Notes: generated from the letters alone by a model not told the origin. A stretch of 17,916 bases of DNA from CAG-390 sp045531455 (GCA_045531455.1 JAZSEA010000062.1:1-17916); one strand, 5' to 3'. Counted from the first letter of the stretch, positions 1 through 6,787 are shown. Numbers and translations: made by a program.

Positions 1-129
1 TATATCAATGATAAAAACGGTGAAACCGCAATTTGTCCATTTTGCGGAGTAGATTCTATACTGCCGGATAGCAAGGTTGAAATTTCACCTGAACTATTGA
101 ACGATATGTATAACGTATGGTTTGGTTGA
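1..129 (+). CDS. C-terminal end of a small CPxCG-containing cytoplasmic protein (5' partial)
   Basis: The frame is open from base 1 and stops at a TGA at 127-129, giving the last 42 residues of a protein that begins outside the window. The visible part contains ICPFCGVDSILPD followed by an acidic/hydrophobic tail ending in YNVWFG. CPxCG-(V/I)-DS followed by a short helix and an aromatic-rich end is a pattern I associate with small Firmicutes 'cytoplasmic proteins' in which paired Cys-x-x-Cys knuckles bind zinc; only one knuckle is visible here. The function of that family is not established. Downstream come a dispersed repeat and a strong bidirectional terminator, so this is the end of its transcription unit. 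The family assignment rests on a short stretch and is tentative; the reading frame itself is convincing. Confidence 0.7.
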   Translation, partial: YINDKNGETAICPFCGVDSILPDSKVEISPELLNDMYNVWFG

Positions 130-197
130 TGATTACATAGGACTCGTTGCAAGCATGGCGTTAAAAGTCCGGTAGACCGCGGAGACTATTAACTCCA
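130..197 (+). repeat. Dispersed repeat, copy A (protein-like remnant)
   Basis: This stretch closely matches 1431-1500, sharing for example CGTTGCAAGCAT and TTAAAAGTCCG with scattered single-base differences. Read in the frame of CGT at 145 it gives RCKHGVKSPVDRGDY then a stop; copy B gives RCKHSIKSPIERGYL. The differences are largely conservative (V/I, D/E), which suggests a decayed coding segment rather than a random repeat. A short inverted pair GGACT/AGTCC (140-144, 166-170) also lies in it, so a structured non-coding element is the alternative. There is no start codon in this copy. Confidence 0.55.
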
Positions 198-212
198 ATC
201 ATCGCCAAGGGA

Positions 213-246
213 TAGAAAAAAGCACGCGCAAGCGTGCTTTTTTCTA
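213..246. terminator. Bidirectional Rho-independent terminator
   Basis: A perfect 15-bp inverted repeat has its arms at 213-227 and 232-246, with a GCAA loop. The core is AGCACGC/GCGTGCT, flanked by an A-run on one side and a T-run on the other, so it can terminate on both strands. On the plus strand it ends transcription of the partial gene at 1-129. It also shields that gene from anything arriving from the right. Confidence 0.9.
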
Positions 247-247
247 C

Positions 248-415
248 TAAATCCGCCGATGGCGGAATAAATCCAGCTTTGGTGGATGAAATCGCTTCGC
301 GATGAAATCCCGCTTTGCGGGGATAGGAGAGGCGGATTTAATTTCATCTGAGGCGGAACGCCGAAGATTTCATCCGAGCTTCGCTCGGATTTCATCGTGC
401 GAAGCACGATTTCAT
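248..415. repeat. Array of short hairpins separated by GATGAAAT/ATTTCATC
   Basis: About seven small inverted repeats follow one another: CCGCC/GGCGG (253-265), an imperfect one at 271-287, ATCGC/GCGAT (291-303), CCCGC/GCGGG (309-321), GGCG/CGCC (352-362), ATCCGAGC/GCTCGGAT (372-390) and ATCGTGC/GCACGAT (394-410). Loops are mostly TTC, TTT or GAA. The joints read GATGAAAT in the left half and ATTTCATC in the right half, so the array has a rough dyad. TAAATCCGCC (248-257) is also the exact reverse complement of 331-340. Stem sequences differ while loops and joints are kept, which is not the pattern of a CRISPR array. I see no gene here; ORFs crossing it are low-complexity artefacts. Function unknown. 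Confidence 0.85.
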
Positions 416-491
416 TCTTTTCGGCTCTGTAGACAGCTTCGAACCGCCACACACTTTCCGAAGCCCTTCAAAAACACTCAAATAACAAGAA

Positions 492-518
492 GGACTGCTT
501 CACCCTTTGAAGCAGTCC
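492..518 (-). terminator. Terminator of the YwaF-like gene
   Basis: An 11-bp perfect stem, GGACTGCTTCA (492-502) and TGAAGCAGTCC (508-518), has a five-base loop. It starts 15 bases beyond the minus-strand stop at 534-536. Read on the minus strand it is followed by a T-rich stretch (TTCTTGTTATTT). The plus-strand side also has CTTTG after the stem but a poorer T-run, so the minus strand is the likely user. Confidence 0.75.
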
Positions 519-533
519 CTTTGAATATTCAGC

Positions 534-1286
534 TTACGCTTTTTTAGCAAGCAGATGATGAAGCAATCGATAGAACCAATAGGCACCGGTTACGAACAGA
601 ATATCCAGTACTGTCACGACCAGCACGTAGAAGATCGCAGCCACACCCTCGCCTAAAGACGCCGCTACGCTCTGCCGTACCGCTTCAAGCGGTGCGATAT
701 TGCAGGAGTAGAAGTTGTTGAAATTTGTTTTCAGCAAATGTGCCATTGATGCGGCAACTGCGCAATAACCCAAAATGAACAGCTGGACCTTTTTAGTTTC
801 ACCCTTGGGGGCAGGCTCGTGAAGATTCAGCGCAGGGATCAGCAGAAACAGCAGCATGACCAGGTTGTGGAAAAAGACCGTGTGGAAGCTGAAGAAGTTG
901 GTGGTAAATTCCTGAACATTCTGCGCGGAATAGATAAGATCAGGGTAAATCGCGGTCAAAAGGAAGGTGGCGGATGCCACAGCTGTGGTAATGCAGCTCA
1001 CAGTCTTCTCATATTTGCCGCGGTAAAATGCCATAACGAAGGGCAGGAAGATCAGCAGAGAGCAAAAGTGAAATGGCAGATGGTACAAGTCGTAGCCCTG
1101 TTTCAGGGATAGTGCCTGCTTACCGATCTCCAAAACCACGATCAGGCACGCCAGTATTTGAAAGGGGATCCTTCTGACAGTTATGCTTTTCTTACCCAAG
1201 GTCAGCCTCAGCACCGCGGCGATCAAGAGCATTCCGATTATGCTTGGCAGCAAAGTGCGTATATGCGTAGGTGTCCAAAGCGTCAT
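534..1286 (-). CDS. YwaF/TMEM164-like integral membrane protein
   Basis: The predicted product has 250 residues and about seven hydrophobic helices, including stretches near LLPSIIGMLLIAAVL, FHFCSLLIFLPFVMAFY and AIFYVLVVTVLDILF. A motif around YHLPFHFCSLLIF matches what I recall of the YwaF/TIGR02206 family, related to eukaryotic TMEM164. Bacterial members are uncharacterised; TMEM164 has been linked to acyl transfer between phospholipids, which should not be assumed here. The start is placed at 1286 because a GGAGG (1292-1296) lies five bases upstream. The longer open frame to 1346 would begin inside the -35 box, so it cannot be translated from that promoter. Flanked by its own promoter and terminator, it is monocistronic and diverges from the regulator at 1606. 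Confidence 0.85.
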   Translation of the reverse strand: MTLWTPTHIRTLLPSIIGMLLIAAVLRLTLGKKSITVRRIPFQILACLIVVLEIGKQALSLKQGYDLYHLPFHFCSLLIFLPFVMAFYRGKYEKTVSCITTAVASATFLLTAIYPDLIYSAQNVQEFTTNFFSFHTVFFHNLVMLLFLLIPALNLHEPAPKGETKKVQLFILGYCAVAASMAHLLKTNFNNFYSCNIAPLEAVRQSVAASLGEGVAAIFYVLVVTVLDILFVTGAYWFYRLLHHLLAKKA

Positions 1287-1317
1287 AGCAACCTCCATTT
1301 TTGATTTTATTAATCGT

Positions 1318-1346
1318 ATTATATCAAAAATGCAAGAATATGTCAA
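1318..1346 (-). promoter_or_regulatory. Consensus sigma-A promoter for the YwaF-like gene
   Basis: On the minus strand TTGACA (1341-1346) and TATAAT (1318-1323) are separated by exactly 17 bases. Both hexamers match consensus perfectly. The expected transcript start is near 1311, about 25 bases upstream of the ATG at 1286, which fits a normal short leader. Confidence 0.9.
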
Positions 1347-1370
1347 TACGATTCAGGACTCAGCGGATAA

Positions 1371-1389
1371 TCTTAAGGAAACCTTAAGA
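1371..1389. repeat. Perfect palindrome TCTTAAGG-AAA-CCTTAAGA
   Basis: An 8-bp perfect inverted repeat with a three-base spacer lies about 25 bases upstream of the -35 box of the minus-strand gene. It has no T-run on either side, so it is unlikely to be a terminator. A regulator-binding site is possible. The rest of 1390-1430 shows nothing recognisable. Confidence 0.5.
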
Positions 1390-1430
1390 AATTCACGGAC
1401 AACCATACCGAGAAGAACATAAAAATAATA

Positions 1431-1500
1431 GATGATACATAGACTTCGTTGCAAGCATAGCATTAAAAGTCCGATAGAACGCGGGTACTTATTTCCCACC
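1431..1500 (+). repeat. Dispersed repeat, copy B, with a 27-residue ORF
   Basis: This is the second copy of the element at 130-197. Here the shared frame is open from ATG 1432 to TGA 1513-1515 and would encode 27 residues (MIHRLRCKHSIKSPIERGYL and seven more). No Shine-Dalgarno site precedes the ATG; the upstream sequence is A-rich. The copies differ mostly by conservative codon changes, suggesting descent from a coding sequence, but translation of this copy is doubtful. A GACTT/AAGTC pair (1442-1446, 1467-1471) sits where copy A has GGACT/AGTCC. Confidence 0.5.
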
Positions 1501-1531
1501 AAACAGGTGAGCTGACAATAAATTTGCGTTA

Positions 1532-1560
1532 TTGCATTTTTTGATCATTGATGATATAAT
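1532..1560 (+). promoter_or_regulatory. Promoter of the XRE/TPR regulator
   Basis: TATAAT (1555-1560) lies 17 bases after TTGCAT (1532-1537). The -10 is perfect; the -35 matches only in its first three positions, consistent with a modest or regulated promoter. Transcription would begin near 1567, next to the palindrome at 1568-1579. Confidence 0.75.
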
Positions 1561-1567
1561 AAATGCA

Positions 1568-1579
1568 TCAAGTACTTGA
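1568..1579. promoter_or_regulatory. Candidate operator, palindrome TCAAGTACTTGA
   Basis: A perfect 12-bp palindrome overlies the expected transcription start of the regulator gene. XRE-family repressors commonly bind such dyads at their own promoters, so autoregulation is a reasonable inference. There is no second copy nearby to support it. Confidence 0.45.
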
Positions 1580-1605
1580 GTAATCAAATCGGAGGAATAT
1601 CGTAT

Positions 1606-2652
1606 ATGGAAATAGGAAATAAGATCAAACAGCTTCGCTTAAAAGCAGGTTTGACGCAAGAACAGCTTGCAACAAGTCTGGGGATCAGCGCACAGTCCGT
1701 GTCTAAATGGGAGACCGCCGTTACTATGCCCGATATATCGCTTCTGCCGCTTTTGTCAAGCGTGCTTGGCGTTACCATTGATGAAATATTTGATCTTACC
1801 GCAGACCAAAAGCTTCAGCGGATCGAGAGAAGACTTGACATTGAAGAAGAGTTTTCCGACGCTGCTTTCAGCGAATATGAGAGCTTTTTGAAAAACCAAC
1901 TCGAAGAGTACGGCGACAAAAGAAAGGTCTTAAGCCTGCTTGCTCATCTTTATCATCACCGTATCGAATCGGATTCCAAAAAGGTGATCAAATATGCTCA
2001 CGAAGCGATCCTTCTTGCACCCGAAATAAAGGATTGCCAATGGCTTTTGCAAAAAGCAGAGGGAGCAAACCGCTGGGATTGGAATGTTGATAACAGATCG
2101 GACGTCATTGATTTTTACAAAACCGTCATCGATCAGGATCGCGTTACACCGAAAACACCTCTGCCGTACTATGAGGTAATGGATAATCTGATCGCCGACC
2201 GACGCACGGACGAGGCGCGGAGGTATCTTGAAGAATACAAGACGCTCCCCGCGCACAAGCCGTTCCTGGTTCCCGTTTACGAAGCGTACATTTCAATGGC
2301 GGAATTCGACGTTGCAAAGTCGGATGAAATTATGGAAAATGCGTTGATTGAATACTCGGACAACAGCGGTTTCCTGTTCGAATCTGCGCAATATCATGCC
2401 CGCAAATGCGAATATGAAAGGGCAATAGAATTTTACGAGGCTTCGTGGGCGTCAGAAGAGGAACAAAAGCCGAGATACACCGATGCTTTGCACGGAATTG
2501 CCACAATATTCGAGATCCTCGGTGAAAAGGAAAAAGCTATCGAAACTTATGACAGAATGATCGCTTGCATAAAGGATGAATGGGGTTACAAGGACGAAGA
2601 CGCCGCAGTTATTGAGGTTGAAAGAAAAAAGAAAAAATTGTTGAGCAGATGA
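1606..2652 (+). CDS. XRE-family transcriptional regulator with C-terminal TPR-like region
   Basis: The product has 348 residues. Residues about 5-58 form a classic Cro/CI-type helix-turn-helix, with GLTQEQLATSLGISAQSVSKW followed by the usual P-DI-LLP-L hydrophobic pattern. The remaining 290 residues are helical and repetitive, with TPR-like pairs such as YERAIEFYEAS and KEKAIETYDRM near the C-terminus. This architecture resembles HTH-TPR sensors in Firmicutes, some of which respond to peptides or proteins; the ligand here is unknown. The start is ATG 1606, with GGAGG at 1591-1595; an upstream in-frame TTG at 1576 lies inside the putative operator. The target may be its own promoter or the membrane protein gene downstream, whose promoter begins 20 bases after the stop. 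Confidence 0.88.
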   Translation: MEIGNKIKQLRLKAGLTQEQLATSLGISAQSVSKWETAVTMPDISLLPLLSSVLGVTIDEIFDLTADQKLQRIERRLDIEEEFSDAAFSEYESFLKNQLEEYGDKRKVLSLLAHLYHHRIESDSKKVIKYAHEAILLAPEIKDCQWLLQKAEGANRWDWNVDNRSDVIDFYKTVIDQDRVTPKTPLPYYEVMDNLIADRRTDEARRYLEEYKTLPAHKPFLVPVYEAYISMAEFDVAKSDEIMENALIEYSDNSGFLFESAQYHARKCEYERAIEFYEASWASEEEQKPRYTDALHGIATIFEILGEKEKAIETYDRMIACIKDEWGYKDEDAAVIEVERKKKKLLSR

Positions 2653-2671
2653 TATGATCAATCGGACCCCC

Positions 2672-2700
2672 TTGACAACGATACCTTTTTATGATAAAAT
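2672..2700 (+). promoter_or_regulatory. Strong sigma-A promoter
   Basis: TTGACA (2672-2677) and TAAAAT (2695-2700) are separated by 17 bases. It drives the small membrane protein at 2730. The only gap before it is 19 bases after the regulator's stop, so the downstream gene has its own control. Confidence 0.85.
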
Positions 2701-2729
2701 AAACAAAAAGACACGTCAAGGAGGAGCGC

Positions 2730-3041
2730 ATGGGAGTACTTGAAATCATCTGGATCTTTCCCGATCTTTATATAATGGTGGACGCGTTTTTCATGGGAAT
2801 ACTGATAGCTCTGGTCGGAGCGATAGGGTATACCTTCTTCGCCTCCTCGATAGGCGACGATGACGACGAGCGCAGGCTCGGCGACTACGTGTCCCCTTGG
2901 GATGCGCTGAGCGGAGAAGAGCAGCCGCAAAAGAAGAAGCTTTCAAAGGCGGCTAAGATAAGGATCGTTCTCCTTGGCGTCGCAGTTCTTGTCATAGTAC
3001 TCTACATTTTGGCTAAAGCATTCGGTTGGCTTCGTAATTGA
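2730..3041 (+). CDS. Small membrane protein with two transmembrane helices
   Basis: The product has 103 residues. A long hydrophobic stretch at about residues 12-40 is followed by an acidic patch (GDDDDERR), a polar loop ending in a lysine cluster (PQKKKLSK), and a second helix at about 78-98. AAGGAGG at 2718-2724 with five-base spacing to the ATG, plus a strong promoter, make expression very likely. I do not recognise the family. The loop lies between the two helices, and its Lys-rich end beside the second helix suggests that loop faces the cytoplasm. Its stop overlaps a possible start of the next small ORF. Confidence 0.8.
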   Translation: MGVLEIIWIFPDLYIMVDAFFMGILIALVGAIGYTFFASSIGDDDDERRLGDYVSPWDALSGEEQPQKKKLSKAAKIRIVLLGVAVLVIVLYILAKAFGWLRN

Positions 3042-3163
3042 CCGAAGTATTGATTTATGGGAATACTTTATTTGATTTGACGCAGATTCTGAGAGAATTC
3101 GCGCAATACGTCGAGGACGCAAACGAGAACGCATTCCTTGAGCTTATCAAGGATAGAAAGTAA
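3038..3163 (+). CDS. Possible 41-residue ORF, coupled to the upstream stop
   Basis: A TTG at 3038-3040 overlaps the TGA of the preceding gene (TTGA), and the frame runs to TAA at 3161-3163. The product would read (M)TEVLIYGNTLFDLTQILREF and then an acidic helix ending in LELIKDRK, an amphipathic and protein-like composition. Against it, there is no Shine-Dalgarno site and the start codon is weak; expression would depend on termination-reinitiation. It could instead be the relic 3' end of a longer gene. No family recognised. Confidence 0.35.
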   Translation: MTEVLIYGNTLFDLTQILREFAQYVEDANENAFLELIKDRK

Positions 3164-3201
3164 TCGCCCTACAAGCAACCCCCCATATAAGGAGAAAAGA
3201 A

Positions 3202-6200
3202 ATGAGCAAAAACCATAACGTAAACCGGAAACAAATAGTCTCGATCCTTATGCTCGCGGTAATGATCCTGAATCTTCTGCCAACCATTCCGTTTGAGTCA
3301 GAAGCGGCGGCTGCCCCCGCTTACATTGCAAGCATCGGCATTGCGCAGGACAAACACGAAAGCGACGCAAAAAATGAGCTGTCAGGTCATACCATCATTA
3401 ACCGTGATCTGAACGAAGACGCGGGCGGCGACTACGTCTATATCGGCTACAAGACCTCCACCGACCCCTCCGAGGCAATCACGGGCATCGTGTTCCGTGT
3501 GGGTGAGAATCCCCCCGATTCCATCACCTACGGCGGATATACCTTCAATCTGGTAGGCGGCAGCTACGAGGCAAACACAGCCGTGGATAACGTCGTTGAC
3601 CTGAACGAGGATGCAGGCGGCGCCTACATCTACACCTACGTCACAAGAGATCCCAATTACGGCCCTGCGCTGACCGCTATGACAGTCAATGAGTCATCCT
3701 CCTACTCCGGCTGGATCACAGGAACCAACACCGGAGGCGGTGTCATCGATCTCAATCAGAGCGCGGGCGGCGATTATCTGTATCTGCACTATCAGCGGTA
3801 TTCCGCTACCATCAAGGCGACCTACTACTATATCGATGGAAACGGCAGCCTCCGGAGCACGACCCTCAGTAAGACAGCCAAAAACCATCTGGATACCCTG
3901 ACCGGTGCTCCCGACATCCCCGAAGCCAAGTATAACGGACGTAGCTGGACGTTTCTTGGCTGGCGTGATGACGATAATATGGATGTGTATGAATACAGCG
4001 GAAACAATATCAGCGTTTCCGTGTCCGAATCCGGAAAGGCGTTCCGTGCACAGTATTATGCCTTCAGCGGTATCGGATACAATGCCAATGGCGGCAGCAC
4101 GCCTCCTTCTATAGATTATTTCATTGGCATAAACCTGTATGCTTGCAGTTCCTCTATAAAGGGCGGCTATACGGATTATACTCTGGAAAGGTACAACAAT
4201 CCCACTCATCCGACAAAATGCAAATTCTTGGGCTGGTCTGAGAGCAGCTATGCATCCTCTGCCACTTATGCGGACGGCGGCACCATTCGGATAACCAAAT
4301 CCGGCTATGACATTTACGCAGTTTGGGATCCCACCCATACCCCGGGCGGCAGCTATACCAACCTTGGCGTCAATCACAGCTACGTCTGCACCGACTGCGG
4401 AAAGACCGTCGAGGAAAACCATAGCTATAACAGCACCACGCAGCTCTGCATCTGCGGTGCGGCGAATTCCGAAGCTGTAGCGAGCCTCAGCAAGAACGGC
4501 AAGGTTGTGGCGGCATACCTTTCCCTGAATGATGCCATTCAGGCGGCAGCAAGCAGCACCGCTTCCGATGCGGCGGTCGTTACCATCCTGCAAAACATCG
4601 CTCTTGGCAACAACTATCAGGAGATCACCTCCGGCGTGTTCACTATCGACCTGAACGGACACGAGATCAGCAACACAAACTCTGCTAGGGGTGTGTTCGA
4701 CATCGAAGGAGAGGCGACCAACATTACCATTAAGGGTGACGGTGAGAACAGTAAGATCACCGGTCAATATGCCGGTATCGAAATATATCGTGCTGCGCTG
4801 ACGATTACAGGCGGCAGCATCAGTGGCAACACCTACGGAGTGGGTTCCAAATTAAACAGCACCGTGACCATCAACGGCGGCAGCATCAGCGGAGTGTATG
4901 CTTATAACAACAGCACCGTGACCATCACTGATGGCACCATCAGCAATGCCAATTTCGGTGTGTATGCCAGATTAAACAGCACCGTGACCGTCAGCGGCGG
5001 CAGTATTTCCGGCAATGTCTACGATATCGGCAACAACAGTTCCGCTATCACCCTGACTCTGGGCGAGGGTGGCGTGGGTGCCGCTTTCCCCGGCGGTATT
5101 AAGATTTTGGACACGACCCTGAACGCCATTCTGGGCGAGGGCGCTGCCTACTGGCAAGGGGATATTATGATCATCCCTGCCGACGATGCAATCGAGATCA
5201 CCGGCGACGTGGTCATCAAGGCAACCTGCCCCCATACGGCATCCAAGTCGCACTATGCCGATTTGAATAACGGCACAAACCACAGTTGTGTCTGTACCGG
5301 CTGTAACAACATCATCACCGAGACCCACAGCTATATCAATTACGTTTGTGTCTGCGGCGCGGTGGATAGCAACGTCGCTGTGGCATCTACCACAGTGGGC
5401 GGCGTTACCGCTTACCATCTGACTCTGGATTCTGCCATTCAGGCGGTAAAGGATAGCACCGCTGACGATAAGGCGGTTGTTACCATCCTGCAGAATATCG
5501 ATCTGGATGGCAGCTATCAGAAGATCGTGAGCGGCGTGTTTACTATTGATCTGAACGGATGCGAGATCAGCAGCGAAAGTTTCGGTGATGGTGCGTTGTA
5601 CATCAGCGGATCGGCGACCGGCGTTACCATTAAGGGTGACGGTGAGAACAGCAAGATCACCGGTGATTATGCCGGTATCGAAGCGAAAGATGGTGCAAAT
5701 CTGACCGTTACCGGCGGCACCATCAGCGGTGATTACGGCGTATCTGCCAAGCTAAGCACCGTGAGCATCAGCGGCGGTGACATCAGCGGCAACGATTGCG
5801 GTGTGTATTCTGACAGCTGCACTGTGACCATAAGCGGCGGTGATATCAAAGGTATGCAGGTAGACTACACAACCTTGATCATCACCGGCGGTACCTTCAG
5901 CGGCAATATGGGCGTGTATGCCGCTGACAGCACCGCGACTATCAGCGGAGGTATCTTCAGCGGCGACGAGCTCGGCGTGGCTTTCGCTCGCACTACCGTA
6001 ACCATCAGTGGCGGTATCATTTCCGGTGATAGTTATGATATTCATTATTACAAATCCCCCATTACCCTTATTCCGGGCGAAAATGGCATCGGCGCCACCT
6101 TCCCCGGAGGCATCTCGATTGACAACATCGCTCTGAACGAAATTCTGGGCGATGGCGCGGCATACTGGCAGGACGGCAATCAGCTTAATGTTGCCGACGA

Positions 6201-6642
6201 TGCCACCGAGATCAGCGGCGGAGATGTGACCATCAAGGCAAAGGTGGATTGCGTAAAGGTTGCCGATTATGCGAACGTCGGATACGCCGTAAGCGGTCAG
6301 GTCGTTACGGTAAGCTCCGATAAGGCTTGCAAGGTCGGATATATCTCCGAGGGCGCGTATACCGAGATCGATGCGGTCGATAACGGAGACGGAAGCTACA
6401 GCTTCACAGCTCCCGAGGGAGTCGACGAGGTCATCCTCGTTATCAAGGGCGACGCGAACCTTGACCGCCGTGTAACTGCGGCTGATATTGCGCGTGTCAA
6501 CGCGGGTATCCTCGGTAAGACCACTCTTACGAGCGTCGAAATCTTTGCAGGTGACGTTGACGGAAACGGCACACTCACCGTATCCGAGGACATCGAGACA
6601 ATCAAGTCCGACGTCCTCCGCAGAGAGGCACTTGCTTGGTAA
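3202..6642 (+). CDS. Large secreted dockerin protein with DLN-AGG, InlB-type and beta-helix domains
   Basis: The 1146-residue product starts with a signal peptide (about 1-36; basic start, hydrophobic core, then ESEAAAA). Residues about 40-200 contain three DLN(E/Q)xAGGxY repeats (RDLNEDAGGDYVYIGY, VDLNEDAGGAYIYTYV, IDLNQSAGGDYLYLHY), resembling MABP-type beta-prism domains. About 205-375 resemble InlB/Flg_new repeats (GYNANGG, FLGWSESS, DIYAVW). Two cysteine-rich linkers (CTDCGK..CICG; CTGCNN..CVCG) each precede a right-handed beta-helix of TITGGSISG-type rungs (about 430-673 and 724-1013). The C-terminus is a type I dockerin (from D1084, GDANLDRRVTAADI; D1118, GDVDGNGTLTVSEDI). The dockerin implies docking to a cohesin on a surface scaffold. 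The beta-helices lack a recognisable catalytic motif, so carbohydrate binding, adhesion or lyase activity all remain open. The ATG follows an AAGGAG site; a terminator follows. Confidence 0.85.
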   Translation: MSKNHNVNRKQIVSILMLAVMILNLLPTIPFESEAAAAPAYIASIGIAQDKHESDAKNELSGHTIINRDLNEDAGGDYVYIGYKTSTDPSEAITGIVFRVGENPPDSITYGGYTFNLVGGSYEANTAVDNVVDLNEDAGGAYIYTYVTRDPNYGPALTAMTVNESSSYSGWITGTNTGGGVIDLNQSAGGDYLYLHYQRYSATIKATYYYIDGNGSLRSTTLSKTAKNHLDTLTGAPDIPEAKYNGRSWTFLGWRDDDNMDVYEYSGNNISVSVSESGKAFRAQYYAFSGIGYNANGGSTPPSIDYFIGINLYACSSSIKGGYTDYTLERYNNPTHPTKCKFLGWSESSYASSATYADGGTIRITKSGYDIYAVWDPTHTPGGSYTNLGVNHSYVCTDCGKTVEENHSYNSTTQLCICGAANSEAVASLSKNGKVVAAYLSLNDAIQAAASSTASDAAVVTILQNIALGNNYQEITSGVFTIDLNGHEISNTNSARGVFDIEGEATNITIKGDGENSKITGQYAGIEIYRAALTITGGSISGNTYGVGSKLNSTVTINGGSISGVYAYNNSTVTITDGTISNANFGVYARLNSTVTVSGGSISGNVYDIGNNSSAITLTLGEGGVGAAFPGGIKILDTTLNAILGEGAAYWQGDIMIIPADDAIEITGDVVIKATCPHTASKSHYADLNNGTNHSCVCTGCNNIITETHSYINYVCVCGAVDSNVAVASTTVGGVTAYHLTLDSAIQAVKDSTADDKAVVTILQNIDLDGSYQKIVSGVFTIDLNGCEISSESFGDGALYISGSATGVTIKGDGENSKITGDYAGIEAKDGANLTVTGGTISGDYGVSAKLSTVSISGGDISGNDCGVYSDSCTVTISGGDIKGMQVDYTTLIITGGTFSGNMGVYAADSTATISGGIFSGDELGVAFARTTVTISGGIISGDSYDIHYYKSPITLIPGENGIGATFPGGISIDNIALNEILGDGAAYWQDGNQLNVADDATEISGGDVTIKAKVDCVKVADYANVGYAVSGQVVTVSSDKACKVGYISEGAYTEIDAVDNGDGSYSFTAPEGVDEVILVIKGDANLDRRVTAADIARVNAGILGKTTLTSVEIFAGDVDGNGTLTVSEDIETIKSDVLRREALAW
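4489..6240 (+). repeat. Internal duplication of the beta-helix module
   Basis: DNA in the first module recurs 900 bases later almost base for base; for instance ACCATTAAGGGTGACGGTG begins at 4726 and again at 5626. Alignment holds from about 4500/5400 through the start of the rung region. Near the module ends (5048 versus about 6060) the offset has grown to about 1011, so the second copy has gained about 37 codons, equivalent to one or two extra rungs. Confidence 0.85.
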
Positions 6643-6647
6643 AAAAT

Positions 6648-6675
6648 AAAGCCGAGTCGTTGTTGACTCGGCTTT
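6648..6675 (+). terminator. Rho-independent terminator of the dockerin gene
   Basis: An 11-bp perfect stem, AAAGCCGAGTC (6648-6658) and GACTCGGCTTT (6665-6675), has a GTTGTT loop and a T-run. It begins six bases after the stop codon. Confidence 0.92.
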
Positions 6676-6729
6676 TATATGTTGATCTGTTTTCTGACGA
6701 GAAAACAGTGTGAAAATTTATTTTTTCTC

Positions 6730-6758
6730 TTGACTTTTTCCTTTTTTGAAGATATAAT
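6730..6758 (+). promoter_or_regulatory. Promoter of the SGNH lipoprotein gene
   Basis: TTGACT (6730-6735) and TATAAT (6753-6758) are spaced by 17 bases. The leader to the ATG at 6788 is about 23 bases and contains AAAGGAG. Confidence 0.88.
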
Positions 6759-6787
6759 ATTGTTATATATATCGAAAGGAGACTGTT

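Noticed and set aside
140..170. Small structured RNA in the dispersed repeat (GGACT/AGTCC)
   Set aside because: The pairing is only five bases around a 21-base loop, and substitutions between the copies follow a coding pattern more than base-pair covariation. Not excluded, but not supported enough to call.
248..415. CRISPR-like array
   Set aside because: Units are 20-30 bases with differing stems and no constant repeat alternating with unique spacers; no cas genes are nearby.
302..547. Open frames on both strands across the hairpin array (81 and 87 codons)
   Set aside because: They run through the hairpin repeats and a terminator, lack ribosome-binding sites and give low-complexity translations.
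3694..4767. Long minus-strand open frame of 357 codons
   Set aside because: It is antisense to the secreted dockerin protein, whose domains, signal peptide and ribosome-binding site are clear; the shadow arises from repetitive GC-rich codons.
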